From positions 20,462,001 to 20,526,000 of the forward strand of contig NC_079876.1 in assembly GCF_029227915.1 (NCBI RefSeq): a stretch of DNA of 64,000 bases. The letters run 5' to 3'. The stretch comes from Hydractinia symbiolongicarpus. Its lineage: Eukaryota > Cnidaria > Hydrozoa > Anthoathecata > Hydractiniidae. The notes under the pieces are model-generated. The model saw nothing but the letters and a program-made list of their open reading frames with translations. It did no database searches and was not told where the DNA came from. The translations under genes were made by a program, and so were the position numbers. Positions 9,045 to 22,463 of the stretch are shown piece after piece (the first letter of the stretch is position 1; every line of letters begins with the position of its first letter).

Positions 9045-10052
9045 TAGTGAACTACGTGTAGAGGCCTCTAAAGACAGTTATATGGCCCTTTGCCACCTAA
9101 CAAAGGTCCTACACGTAAATCACGTGGTTCCACGAGCCTGCACAGGTTACCATCGGTCTATTCCTTCCACTCTCAATGGGCTACGACGTCTCAAGTTGTT
9201 TTCCATCACGCCGTGGTCTTACATCACAGTGAACTACGTGTAGAGGCCTCTTAGGGCTGTTATTTGACCTTTTACCACCTAATAAAAGCCTTACACGTAA
9301 ATCACGTGGTTCCACGTACTTCCGCAGGTTAACATCGGTCTATTCCTCGTACACTTAATGGGCTACGACGTCTCAAGTCTTTTTCCATCGTGCCATGGTC
9401 TTACAACGCAGTGAAATACGTGTAAAGGCCTCTAAGGACTGTTATATGGCGTTTTGCCGCCTAGTAAAGGCCTTACACGTAATTCACGTGGTTCGACGTG
9501 TCTGCGCAGGTAACCATCGGTCTATTCCTACCACTCTCAATGGAATACGACGTCTTAAGACGCTTTCCATCGCACCATGGTCTTACAACACAGTGAACTA
9601 CGTGTAGAGTCCTCTTAGGGCTGTTATATGACCTTTTACCACCTAATAAAAGCCTTACACGTAAATCACGTGGTTCCACGTACATTCCGCATGTTAACAT
9701 CGGTCTATTCCTTCTACACTCAATAGACTACGACGTTTCAACACATTTTCCATCGCGCCATGGCCTTGCAACACTGTAAACTACCTGTAGAGGCTTCTAA
9801 AGACTGTTAGATGGCCTTTTGACGTCTAGTAAAGGCTTTACACGTAAATCACGTGGTTCCACGAACCTACGCAGTTTACCATCGGTCTATTCCTTCCAAT
9901 CTCAATGGACTACGAGGTCTGAAGTCCTTTTCCGGCGCGCCATGGTCTTACAGCACAGTGAACTACGTGTGGAGGCCTCTGAAGACTGTTATATGACCTT
10001 TTACGGCCTAAAAAAATCTTTACAGGTAAATCTCGTGGCTCCACGCACCTGC
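9045..10052 (+). repeat. HOR family B, copy 2, partial (~1008 bp)
   Basis: Follows 7406-8413 with constant offset 1639, including the extra A at 9680-9689. It breaks off at about 10053, where CTGCACAG is replaced by CTGCGCAGG and the array moves into dimer repeats. A few single-base differences from copy 1 are present, for example GGGCTG for GGGTTG near 9256 and ACGTCTCAAG for ACGTATCAAG near 9368. Confidence 0.85.
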
Positions 10053-10627
10053 GCAGGTTAGCATCGGTCTATTCCTTCTACACTCACTGGACTACGACGT
10101 TTCAAGTCGTTTTCCATCGCGCCATGGTCTTACAACGCAGTGAAATACGTGTAAAGGCCTCTAAGGACTGTTATATGGCCCTTTGCCAACTAACAAAGGC
10201 CCTACACGTAAATCACGTGGTTCCACGTGCCTGCGCAGGTTACCATCGGTCTATTCCTTCCCCTCTCAATAGCTACGAGGTCTCAAGTCGCTTTCCAACG
10301 CGCCATGGTCTTACAACATAGTGAACTACGTCTAGAGGCCTCTAAAGACTGTTATATGGCCCTTTGCCAACTAACAAAGGCCTCACACCTAAAACACGTG
10401 GTTGGACGTGTCTACGCAGGTTACCATCGGTCTATTCCTTCCCCTCTCAATAGACTACGAGGTCTCAAGTTGCTTTCCAACGCGCCATGGTCTTACAACA
10501 TAGTGAACTACGTCTAGAGGCCTCTAAAGACTGTTATATGGCCCTTTGCCAACTAACAAAGGCCCTACACGTAAATCACGTGGTTCCACGTGCCTGCGCA
10601 GGTTAGCATCGGTCTATTCCTTCTACA

Positions 10628-11355
10628 CTCACTGGACTACGACGTTTCAAGTCGTTTTCCATCGCGCCATGGTCTTGCAACACAGTGAACTACGTGTGGA
10701 GGCCTCTGAAGACTGTTATATGACCTTTTATGGCCTAAAAAAATCTTTACAGGTAAATCTCGTGGCTTAACGCACCTGCATAGTTTACCATTAGTATATT
10801 CCTTCCACTCTCAATGGACTACGACGTGTCAAGTCGGTTTCCGGCGCGCCATGGTCTCACAACACAGTGAACTACGTGTAGAGGCCTCTAAGGGCTGTTA
10901 TATGACCTTTTGACCCTTAATAAAAGCCTTACACGTAAAACATGTGGTTCCACGTGCATGCGCAGGTTACCATCGGTATATTCCTTTTACACTCACTGGA
11001 CTACGACGTTTCAAGTCGTTTTCCATCGCGCCATGGTCTTGCAACACAGTGAACTACGTGTGGAGGCCTCTGAAGACTGTTATATGACCTTTTATGGCCT
11101 AAAAAAATCTTTACAGGTAAATCTCGTGGCTTAACGCACCTGCATAGTTTACCATTAGTATATTCCTTCCACTCTCAATGGACTACGACGTGTCAAGTCG
11201 GTTTCCGGCGCGCCATGGTCTCACAACACAGTGAACTACGTGTAGAGGCCTCTAAGGGCTGTTATATGACCTTTTGACCCTTAATAAAAGCCTTACACGT
11301 AAAACATGTGGTTCCACGTGCATGCGCAGGTTACCATCGGTATATTCCTTTTACA
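10628..11355 (+). repeat. Tandem duplication of a 364-bp dimer, first kind
   Basis: 10628-10991 and 10992-11355 appear almost identical. Both carry the A-tract monomer starting at 10737 and 11101, the unusual GGCTTAACGCACCTGC element, and ACCATTAGTATATTCC. The homology ends near 11366, where GGACTACGACGTTTC becomes GGATTACGACGATTC. Confidence 0.85.
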
Positions 11356-11403
11356 CTCACTGGATTACGACGATTCAAGTCGTTTTCCATCGCGCCATGG
11401 TCC

Positions 11404-12131
11404 TTCAACGCAGTGAAATACGTGTAAAGGCCTCTAAGGACTGTTATATGGCCTTTTGCCGCCTAATAAAGGCCTCACACCTAAAACACGTGGTTGGACG
11501 TGTCTACGCAGGTTACCATCGGTCTATTCCTTCCCCTCTCAATAGACTACGAGGTCTCAAGTCACTTTCCAACGCGCCATGGTCTTACAACATAGTGAAC
11601 TACGTCTAGAGGCCTCTAAAGACTGTGATATGGCCCTTTGCCAACTAACAAAGGCCCTACACGTAAATCACGTGGTTCCACGTGCCTGCGCAGGTTAGCA
11701 TCGGTCTATTCCTTCTACACTCACTGGACTACGACGTTTCAAGTCGTTTTCCATCGCGCCATGGTCTTACAACGCAGTGAAATACGTGTAAAGGCCTCTA
11801 AGGACTGTTATATGGCCTTTTGCCGCCTAATAAAGGCCTCACACCCAAAACACGTGGTTGGACGTGTCTACGCAGGTTACCATCGGTCTATTCCTTCCCC
11901 TCTCAATAGACTACGAGGTCTCAAGTCGCTTTCCAACGCGCCATGGTCTTACAACATAGTGAACTACGTCTAGAGGCCTCTAAAGACTGTGATATGGCCC
12001 TTTGCCAACTAACAAAGGCCCTACACGTAAATCACGTGGTTCCACGTGCCTGCGCAGGTTAGCATCGGTCTATTCCTTCTACACTCACTGGACTACGACG
12101 TTTCAAGTCGTTTTCCATCGCGCCATGGTCT
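11404..12131 (+). repeat. Tandem duplication of a 364-bp dimer, second kind
   Basis: 11404-11767 and 11768-12131 share the CCTCACAC and GGTTGGACGTGTCTACGC variants followed by CCCCTCTCAATAGACTACG. A copy of one of these monomers also stands just upstream at about 10381. The dimer differs from the one amplified immediately to the left, so two neighbouring dimers were doubled independently. Confidence 0.8.
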
Positions 12132-12336
12132 TGCAATGCAGTGAAATACGTGTAAAGGCTTATAAGGACTGTTATATGGCCTTTTGGCGCCTAATAAAGG
12201 CCTTACACCTAAAACACTTGGTTCGACGTGTCTGCGCAGGTTACCATCGGTCTATTCCTTCCACTCTCAAGGGACTACGACGTTTCAAGTCGCTTTCCAT
12301 TGCGCCATGGTCTTACAACACTGTGAACTACGTGTA

Positions 12337-14695
12337 AAGGCTTCTGAAGACTGTTATATGACCTTCTGACGCCTAATAAAGGCTCTACACGTAAATCACG
12401 TGGTTCGACGTGTCTGCGCAGGTTACCATCGGTCTATTCCTACCACTTTCAATGGACTACGACGTCTCAAGAGGCTTTACATCGCGCCATGGTCTTACAG
12501 CAGAGTGAACTACATGTAGAGGCCTCTAAGGGCTGTTATATGACCTTTTACCTCCTAATAAAAGCCTTACAAGTAAATCACGTGGTTCCACTTACTTCCG
12601 CAGGTTAACATCGGTCTATTCCTCCTACACTCAATGAACTACGACGTCTCAAGTCTTTTTCCATCGTGCCATGATCTTACAACGCAGTGAACTACGTGTG
12701 GAGGCCTCTGAAGACTGTTATGTGACCTTTTACGGCCTAAAAAAATCTTTACAGGTAAATCACGTGGATCCACGCACCTGCACAGTTTACCATCAGTATA
12801 TTCCTTCCACTCTCAATGGACTACGACGATTCAAGTCGTTTTCCATCGCGCCATGGTCTTACAACGCAGTGAAATACGTGTAAAGGCCTCTAAGGACTGT
12901 TATATGGCCTTTTGCCGCCTAGTAAGGGCCTCACACCTAAAACACGTGGTTGGACGTGTCTGCGCAGGTTACCATCGGTCTATTCCTTCCTCTCTCAATA
13001 GACTACGAGGTCTCAAGTCGCTTTCCAACGCGTCATGGTCTTACAACATAGTGAACTACGTGTAGAGGCCTCTAAAGACTGTTATATGGCCCTTTGCCAA
13101 CTAACAAAGGCCCTACACGCAAATCACGTGGTTCCACGTGCCTGCGCAGGTTAGCATCGGTCTATTCCTTCTACACTCACTGTACTACGACGTTTCAAGT
13201 CGTTTTCCATCGTGCCATGGTCTCACAACACAGTGAACTACGTGTAGAGGCCTCTACGGGCTGTTATATGACCTTTTGCCCCTTAATAAAAGCCTTACGC
13301 GTAAAACATGTGGTTCCACGTGCATGCGCAGATTACCATCGGTCTATTCCTGCCACACTCAACGGACTACGATGTCTAAAGTCGTTTTCTGGCGCACCGT
13401 GGTCTTACAACGCAGTGAAATACGTGTAAAGGCCTCTAAGGGCTGTTATATGACCTTTTACCACCTAACAAAGGCCCTACACGTAAATCACGTGGTTCCA
13501 CGAATCTATGCAGGTTAACATCGGTCTATTCCTTCTACACTCAATAGACTACGACGTTTCAACACATTTTCCATCGCGCCATGGCCTTACAACACTGTAA
13601 ACTACGTGTAGAGGCCTCTAAAGACTGTTAGATGGCCTTTTGAAGTCTAGTAAAGGCTTTACACGTAAATCACGTGGTTCCACGAACCTACGCAGTTTAC
13701 CATCGGTCTATTCCTTCCAATCTCAATGGACTACGAGGTCTGAAGTCCTTTTCCGCAGCGCCATGGTCTTACAGCACAGTGAACTACCTGTAGAGGCCTC
13801 TAAGGCCTGTTATATGACCTTTTACCACCTAATAAAAGCCTTACACGTAAAACATGTGGTTCCATGTGTTAGCCCAGGTAAACATCGGTCTATTCCTTTT
13901 ACACTCACTGGATTACGACGATTCAAGTCGTTTTCCATCGCGCCATGGTCTTACAACGCAGTGAAATACGTGTAAAGGCCTCTAAGGACTGTTATATGGC
14001 CTTTTGCCGCCTAATAAAGGCCTCACACCTAAAACACGTGTTTGGACGTGTCTGCGCAGGTTACCATCAGTCTATTCCTTCCCTTCTCAACGGACTACGA
14101 TGTCTCAAGTCGTTTTCCGGCGCACCGTGGTCTTACAGCACAGTGAACTACGTGTAAAGGCCTCTAAGGACTGTTATATGGCCCTTTACCACCTAACAAA
14201 AGCCCTACACGTAAATCACGTGTTCCACGTGCTTACGCAGCTTACCATCAGTCCATTCCTTCCACTCTCAATGGGCTACGACATCTCAAGTTGTTTTCCA
14301 TCACGCCATGGTCTCACAACACAGCAAACTACCTGTAGAGGCCTCTAAGGCCTGTTATATGACCTTTTACCACCTAATAAAAGCCTTACACGTAAAACAT
14401 GTGGTTCCATGTGTTAGCCCAGGTAAACATCGGTCTATTCCTTTTACACTCACTGGATTACGACGATTCAAGTCGTTTTCCATCGCGCCATGGTCTTGCA
14501 ACGCAGTGAAATACGTGTAAAGGCCTCTAAGGACTGTTATATGGCCTTTTGCCGCCTAATAAAGGCCTCACACCTAAAACACGTGGTTGGACGTGTCTGC
14601 GCAGGTTACCATCAGTCTATTCCTTTCCAACGCGCCATGGTCTTACAACATAGTGAACTACGTGTAGAGGCCTCTAAAGACTGTTATATGGCCCT
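12337..14695 (+). repeat. Mosaic region without long-range repeat
   Basis: Thirteen or so monomers of mixed type. Parts resemble other places in the window: 12671-12760 contains an A-tract monomer like those of family B, and 13640-14620 matches the start of the family C units at 28708 and 31800 (CGCAGCGCCATGG, the one-base-short CACGTG variant near 14218, and AGCCCAGGTAAACATCGG). I see no regular unit longer than the monomer here. It separates the family B block from the second family A block. Confidence 0.75.
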
Positions 14696-14732
14696 TTGCC
14701 AACTAACAAAGGCCCTACACGTAAATCACGTG
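14585..14732 (+). repeat. Truncated monomer, 35-bp internal deletion at ~14623
   Basis: After ATCAGTCTATTCC the sequence jumps directly to TTTCCAACGCGCC. Intact relatives (for example near 30600) have 35 further bases between these points, from the CCCCTCTCAATAGAC part to GTCTCAAGTCGC. The junction leaves CTT (14623-14625), which is present at both ends of the missing segment. Landmark spacing confirms it: CCATGG positions go from 14490 to 15001, 35 short of three monomers. This is the only deletion of this size in the window. The given ends bracket the shortened unit approximately. Confidence 0.88.
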
Positions 14733-17700
14733 GTTCCACGTGCCTGCGCAGGTTAGCATCGGTCTATTCCTTCTACACTCACTGGACTACGACGTTTCAA
14801 GTCGTTTTCCTTCGCGCCATGGTCTTGCAATGCAGTGAAATACGTGTAAAGGCTTATAAGGACTGTTATATGGCCCTTTGCCACCTAACAAAGGTCCTAC
14901 ACGTAAATCACGTGGTTCCACGAGCCTGCGCAGGTTAACATCGGTCTATTCCTTCTATACTCAATAGACTACGACGTTTCAACACATTTTCCATCGCGCC
15001 ATGGTCTTGCAATGCAGTGAAATACGTGTAAAGGCTTATAAGGACTGTTATATGGCCTTTTGGCACCTAATAAAGGCCTTACACCTAAAACACGTGGTTC
15101 GACGTGTCTGCGCAGGTTACCATCGGTCTATTCCTTCCACCCTCAATGGACTACGACGTCTCAAGTCGCTTTCCAACGCACCATGGTCTTACAACATAGT
15201 GAACTACGTGTAGAGGCCTCTAAAGACTGTTATATGGCCCTTTGCCACCTAACAAAGGTCCTACACGTAAATCACGTGGTTCCACGAGCCTGCGCAGGTT
15301 AACATCGGTCTATTCCTTCTACACTCACTGGACTACGACGTTTCAAGTCGTTTTCCATCGCGCCATGGTCTTGCAATGCAGTGAAATACGTGTAAAGGCT
15401 TATAAGGACTGTTATATGGCCTTTTGGCGCCTAATAAAAGCCTTACACCTAAAACAGGTGGTTCGACGTGTCTGCGCAGGTTACCATCGGTCTATTCCTT
15501 CCACCCTCAATGGACTACGACGTCTCAAGTCGCTTTCCAACGCGCCATGGTCTTACAACATAGTGAACTACGTGTAGAGGCCTCTAAAGACTGTTATATG
15601 GCCCTTTGCCACCTAACAAAGGTCCTACACGTAAATCACGTGGTTCCACGAGCCTGCGCAGGTTAACATCGGTCTATTCCTTCTACACTCAATAGACTAC
15701 GACGTTTCAACACATTTTCCATCGTGCCATGGCCTTACAACACTGTAAACTACGTGTAGAGGCCTCTAAAGACTGTTAGATGGCCTTTTGACGTCTAGTA
15801 AAGGATTTACACGTAAATCACGTGGTTCCACGAACCTACGCAGTTTACCATCGGTCTATTCCTTCCAATCTCAATGGACTACGAGGTCTGAAGTCCTTTT
15901 CCGGCGCGCCATGGTCTTACAGCACAGTGAACTACGTGTAGAGGCCTCTAAGGGCTGCTATATGAACTTTTGCCCCTTAATAAAAGCCTTACACGTAAAA
16001 CATGTGGTTCCACGTGCATGCGCAGGTTATCATCGGTCTATTCCTTCCACACTCACTGGATTACGACGATTCAAATCGTTTTCAATCGCGCCATGGTCTT
16101 ACAACGCAGTGAAATACGTGTAAAGGCCTCTAAGGACTGTTATATGGCCCTTTGCCAACTAACAAAGGCCCTACACGTAAATCACGTGGTTCCACGTGCC
16201 TGCGCAGGTTAGCATCGGTCTATTCCTTCTACACTCACTGGACTACGACGTTTCAAGTCGTTTTCCATCGCGCCATGGTCTTGCAATGCAGTGAAATACG
16301 TATAAAGGCTTATAAGGACTGTTATATGGCCTTTTGGCGCCTAATAAAGGCCTTACACCTAAAACACGTGGTTCGACGTGTCTGCGCAGGTTACCATCGG
16401 TCTATTCCTTCCACCCTCAATGGACTACGACGTCTCAAGTCGCTTTCCAACGCGCCATGGTCTTACAACATAGTGAACTACGTGTAGAGGCCTCTAAAGA
16501 CTGTTATATGGCCCTTTGCCACCTAACAAAGGTCGTACACGTAAATTACGTGGTTCCACAAGCCTGCGCAGGTTAACATCGGTCTATTCCTTCTACACTC
16601 ACTGGACTACGACGTTTCAAGTCGTTTTCCATCGCGCCATGGTCTTGCAATGCAGTGAAATACGTGTAAAGGCTTATAAGGACTGTTATATGGCCTTTTG
16701 GCACCTAATAAAGGCCTTACACCTAAAACACGTGGTTCGACGTGTCTGCGCAGGTTACCATCGGTCTATTCCTTCCACCCTCAATGGACTACGACGTCTC
16801 AAGTCGCTTTCCAACGCGCCATGGTCTTACAACATAGTGAACTACGTGTAGAGGCCTCTAAAGACTGTTATATGGCCCTTTGCCACCTAACAAAGGTCCT
16901 ACACGTAAATCACGTGGTTCCACGAGCCTGCGCAGGTTAACATCGGTCTATTCCTTCTACACTCAATAGACTACGACGTTTCAACACATTTTCCATCGTG
17001 CCATGGCCTTACAACACTGTAAACTACGTGTAGAGGCCTCTAAAGACTGTTATATGGCCTTTTGGCACCTAATAAAGGCCTTACACCTGAAACACGTGGT
17101 TCGACGTGTCTGCGCAGGTTACCATCGGTCTATTCCTTCCACCCTCAATGGACTACGACGTCTCAAGTCGCTTTCCAACGCGCCATGGTCTTACAACATA
17201 GTGAACTACGTGTAGAGGCCTCTAAGGGCTGCTATATGACCTTTTGACGTCTAGTAAAGGATTTACACGTAAATCACGTGGTTCCACGAACCTACGCAGT
17301 TTACCATCGGTCTATTCCTTCCAATCTCAATGGACTACGAGGTCTGAAGTCCTTTTCCGGCGCGCCATGGTCTTACAGCACAGTGAACTACGTGTAGAGG
17401 CCTCTAAGGGCTGCTATATGACCTTTTGCCCCTTAATAAAAGCCTTACACGTAAAACATGTGGTTCCACGTGCATGCGCAGGTTATCATCGGTCTATTCC
17501 TTCCACACTCACTGGATTACGACGATTCAAATCGTTTTCCATCGCGCCATGGTCTTACAACGCAGTGAAATACGTGTAAAGGCCTCTAAGGGCTGCTATA
17601 TGACCTTTTGCCCCTTAATAAAAGCCGTACACGTAAAACATGTGGTTCCACGTGCATGCGCAGGTTACCATCAGTCTATTCCTTCCAATCTCAATGGACT

Positions 17701-17812
17701 ACGAGGTCTGAAGTCCTTTTCCGGCGCGCCATGGTCTTACAGCACAGTGAACTACGTGTAGAGGCCTCTAAGAGCTGTTATATGGCCCTTTACCACCTAA
17801 CAAAGGCCTTAC
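14696..17812 (+). repeat. HOR family A, second block, rearranged
   Basis: 15001-16120 follows 1207-2326 (offset 13794); about 16130-16940 follows 2881-3691 (offset 13249, three monomers missing); 17244-17812 follows 6542-7110 (offset 10702). The same alternating 364-bp dimers appear at 15060-15660 and 16334-16940. A hybrid monomer lies at 17003-17060, joining the CAACACATTTTCC type to the TTTTGGCACC type. So family A sequence reappears nearly unchanged after 7 kb of other families. Confidence 0.85.
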
Positions 17813-18698
17813 ACGTAAATCACGTGTTCCACGTGCTTACGCAGTTTACCATCAGTCCATTCCTTCCACTCTCAATGGGCTACGACGTCTCAAGTTGTTT
17901 TCCATCACGCCATGGTCTCACAACACAGTAAACTACCTGTACAGGCCTCTAAGGCCTGTTATATGACCTTTTACCACCTAATAAAAGCCTTACACGTAAA
18001 ACATGTGGTTCCATGTGTTAGCCCAGGTAAACATCGGTCTATTCCTTTTACACTCACTGGATTACGACGATTCAAGTCGTTTTCCATCGCGGCATGGTCT
18101 TACAACGCAGTGAAGTACGTGTAAAGGCCTCTAAGGACTGTTATATGGCCCTTTGTCAACTAACAAAGGCCCTACACGTAAATCACGTGGTTCCACGTGC
18201 CTGCGCAGGTTAGCATCGGTCTATTCCTTCTACACTCACTGGACTACGACGTTTCAAGTCGTTTTCCATCGCGCCATGGTCTTGCAATGCAGTGAAATAC
18301 GTATAAAGGCTTATAAGGACTGTTATATGGCCTTTTGGCGCCTAATAAAGGCGTTACACCTAAAACACGTGGTTCGACGTGTCTGCGCAGGTTACCATCG
18401 GTCTATTCCTTCCACCCTCAATGGACTACGACGTCTCAAGTCGCTTTCCAACGCGCCATGGTCTTACAACATAGTGAACTACGTGTAGAGGCCTCTAAAG
18501 ACTGTTATATGGCCCTTTGCCACCTAACAAAGGTCGTACACGTAAATTACGTGGTTCCACAAGCCTGCGCAGGTTAACATCGGTCTATTCCTTCTACACT
18601 CACTGGACTACGACGTTTCAAGTCTTTTTCCATCGCGCCATGGTCTTGCAATGCAGTGAAATACGTGTAAAGGCTTATAAGGACTGTTATATGGCCTT

Positions 18699-20701
18699 TT
18701 GACGTCTAGTAAAAGCTTTACACGTAAATCACGTGGTTCCACGAACCTACGCAGTTTACCATCGGTCTATTCCTTCCAATCTCAATGGACTACGAGGTCT
18801 GAAGTCCTTTTCCGGCGCGCCATGGTCTTACAGCACAGTGAACTACGTGTGGAGGCCTCTGAAGACTGTTATATGACCTTTTACGGCCTAAAAAAATCTT
18901 TACAGGTAAATCTCGTGGCTCCACGCACCTGCACAGTTTACCATCAGTATATTCCTTCCACTCTCAATGGACTACGACGTGTCAAGTCGGTTTCCGGCGC
19001 GCCTTGGTCTCACAACACAGTGAACTACGTGTAGAGGCCTCTAAGGGCTGCTATATGACCTTTTGACCCTTAATAAAAGCCTTACACGTAAAACATGTGG
19101 TTCCACGTGCATGCGCAGGTTACCATCGGTCCCTTCCTGCCACACTCAACGGACTGCGATGTCTCAAGTCGATTTCCAACGCGCCATGGTCTTACAACAT
19201 AGTGAACTACGTGTAGAGGCCTCTAAAGACAGTTATATGGCCCTTTGCCACCTAACAAAGGTCCTACACGTAAATCACGTGGTTCCACGAGCCTGCACAG
19301 GTTACCATCGGTCTATTCCTTCCACTCTCAATGGGCTACGACGTCTCAAGTTGTTTTCCATCACGCCGTGGTCTTACATCACAGTGAACTACGTGTAGAG
19401 GCCTCTTAGGGCTGTTATTTGACCTTTTACCACCTAATAAAAGCCTTACACGTAAATCACGTGGTTCCACGTACTTCCGCAGGTTAACATCGGTCTATTC
19501 CTCGTACACTTAATAGGCTACGACGTCTCAAGTCTTTTTCCATCGTGCCATGGTCTTACAACGCAGTGAAATACGTGTAAAGGCCTCTAAGGACTGTTAT
19601 ATGGCGTTTTGCCGCCTAGTAAAGGCCTTACACGTAATTCACGTGGTTCGACGTGTCTGCGCAGGTAACCATCGGTCTATTCCTACCACTCTCAATGGAA
19701 TACGACGTCTTAAGACGCTTTCCATCGCACCATGGTCTTACAACACAGTGAACTACGTGTAGAGTCCTCTTAGGGCTGTTATATGACCTTTTACCACCTA
19801 ATAAAAGCCTTACACGTAAATCACGTGGTTCCACGTACATTCCGCATGTTAACATCGGTCTATTCATCCTACACTCAATGGACTACGACGTCTCAAGTCC
19901 TTTTCCATCGTGCCATGATAGTACAACGCAGTGAACTATGTGTAGAGGCCTCCAAAGACTGTTATATGGCCCCTTACCACCTAACAAAGGCCCTACACGT
20001 ACATCACGTGGTTCCACGAACCTACGCAGTTTACCATCGGTCTATTCCTTCCAATCTCAATGGACTACGACGTCTCAAGACGTTTTCCGGAGCGCCGTGG
20101 TCTTACAGCACAGTGAACTACATGTAGAGGCCTCTTAGGGCTGTTATATGACCTTTTACCTCCTAATAAATGCCTTACACCTAAATCACGTGGTTCCACG
20201 TACTTCCGCAGGTTAACATCTGTCTACTCCTCCTACACTTAATGGACTACGACGTCTCAAGTCGATTTCCAACGCGCCATGGTCTTACAACGCAGTGAAA
20301 TACGTGTAAAGGCTTATAAGGACTGTTATATGGCCTTTTGCCCCCTAATAAAGGCCTTACACCCAAAAAACGTGGTTCGACGTGCCTTAGCAGGTTACCA
20401 TCGGTCTATTCCTTCCACTCTCAATGGACTACGACGTCTCAAGTCGATTTCCAACGCGCCATGGTCTTACAACATAGTGAACTACGTGTAGAGGCCTCTA
20501 AAGACTGTTACATGGCCCTTTGCCACCTAACAAAGGTCCTACACGTAAATCACGTGGTTCCACGAGCCTGCGCAGGTTAACATCGGTCTATTCCTTCTAC
20601 ACTCAATAGACTACAACGTTTCAACACATTTTCCATCGCGCCATGGCCTTGCAACACTGTAAACTACCTGTAGAGGCTTCTAAAGACTGTTAGATGGCCT
20701 T
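18699..20701 (+). repeat. ~2-kb module, copy 1 (11 monomers, 2003 bp)
   Basis: The module begins with the GACGTCTAGTAAAAGC monomer, then an A-tract monomer (A7 from 18890), a CCCTTCCTGCC monomer, the palindrome CGTCTTAAGACG (19706-19717), the extra-A variant (19835) and a CATGATAGTACAACGC monomer. It is related to family B (7406-10052), with offset 10155 for most of its length. It is followed directly by copy 2. Confidence 0.84.
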
Positions 20702-22463
20702 TTGACGTCTAGTAAAAGCTTTACACGTAAATCACGTGGTTCCACGAACCTACGCAGTTTACCATCGGTCTATTCCTTCCAATCTCAATGGACTACGAGG
20801 TCTGAAGTCCTTTTCCGGCGCGCCATGGTCTTACAGCACAGTGAACTACGTGTGGAGGCCTCTGAAGACTGTTATATGACCTTTTACGGCCTAAAAAAAT
20901 CTTTACAGGTAAATCTCGTGGCTCCACGCACCTGCACAGTTTACCATCAGTATATTCCTTCCACTCTCAATGGACTACGACGTGTCAAGTCGGTTTCCGG
21001 CGCGCCTTGGTCTCACAACACAGTGAACTACGTGTAGAGGCCTCTAAGGGCTGCTATATGACCTTTTGACCCTTAATAAAAGCCTTACACGTAAAACATG
21101 TGGTTCCACGTGCATGCGCAGGTTACCATCGGTCTATTCCTTCCACTCTCAATGGGCTACGACGTCTCAAGTTGTTTTCCATCACGCCGTGGTCTTACAT
21201 CACAGTGAACTACGTGTAGAGGCCTCTTAGGGCTGTTATTTGACCTTTTACCACCTAATAAAAGCCTTACACGTAAATCACGTGGTTCCACGTACTTCCG
21301 CAGGTTAACATCGGTCTATTCCTCGTACACTTAATGGGCTACGACGTCTCAAGTCTTTTTCCATCGTGCCATGGTCTTACAACGCAGTGAAATACGTGTA
21401 AAGGCCTCTAAGGACTGTTATATGGCGTTTTGCCGCCTAGTAAAGGCCTTACACGTAATTCACGTGGTTCGACGTGTCTGCGCAGGTAACCATCGGTCTA
21501 TTCCTACCACTCTCAATGGAATACGACGTCTTAAGACGCTTTCCATCGCACCATGGTCTTACAACACAGTGAACTACGTGTAGAGTCCTCTTAGGGCTGT
21601 TATATGACCTTTTACCACCTAATAAAAGCCTTACACGTAAATCACGTGGTTCCACGTACATTCCGCATGTTAACATCGGTCTATTCATCCTACACTCAAT
21701 GGACTACGACGTCTCAAGTCCTTTTCCATCGTGCCATGATAGTACAACGCAGTGAACTATGTGTAGAGGCCTCCAAAGACTGTTATATGGCCCCTTACCA
21801 CCTAACAAAGGCCCTACACGTACATCACGTGGTTCCACGAACCTACGCAGTTTACCATCGGTCTATTCCTTCCAATCTCAATGGACTACGACGTCTCAAG
21901 ACGTTTTCCGGAGCGCCGTGGTCTTACAGCACAGTGAACTACATGTAGAGGCCTCTTAGGGCTGTTATATGACCTTTTACCTCCTAATAAATGCCTTACA
22001 CCTAAATCACGTGGTTCCACGTACTTCCGCAGGTTAACATCTGTCTACTCCTCCTACACTTAATGGACTACGACGTCTCAAGTCGATTTCCAACGCGCCA
22101 TGGTCTTACAACGCAGTGAAATACGTGTAAAGGCTTATAAGGACTGTTATATGGCCTTTTGCCCCCTAATAAAGGCCTTACACCCAAAAAACGTGGTTCG
22201 ACGTGCCTTAGCAGGTTACCATCGGTCTATTCCTTCCACTCTCAATGGACTACGACGTCTCAAGTCGATTTCCAACGCGCCATGGTCTTACAACATAGTG
22301 AACTACGTGTAGAGGCCTCTAAGGGCTGTTATATGGCCTTTTGCCGCCTAGTAAAGGCCTTACACGTAATTCACGTGGTTCGACGTGTCTGCGCAGGTAA
22401 CCATCGGTCTATTCTTTCTGCCCTCAATAGACTACGACGTTTCAAGACATTTTCCATCGCGCC
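20702..22463 (+). repeat. ~2-kb module, copy 2 (one monomer shorter)
   Basis: 18699 matches 20702 (offset 2003), whereas 19550 and 20279 match 21371 and 22100 (offset 1821). One monomer has therefore been lost between about 21120 and 21200, where the CCCTTCCTGCC monomer of copies 1 and 3 is missing. The A-tract begins at 20893 and the extra-A variant at 21656. Confidence 0.84.

Larger units (their letters stand above)
10053..12336 (+). repeat. Dimer-rich region (364-bp periodicity)
   Basis: Similar segments recur at 10546, 10910, 11274, 11638 and 12002, a spacing of 364 (two monomers). Two different dimers are involved and each is doubled (see 10628-11355 and 11404-12131). A one-base loss occurs near 10270 (AATAGCTACG for AATAGACTACG). 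This looks like the early stage of short-HOR growth. Confidence 0.82.
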
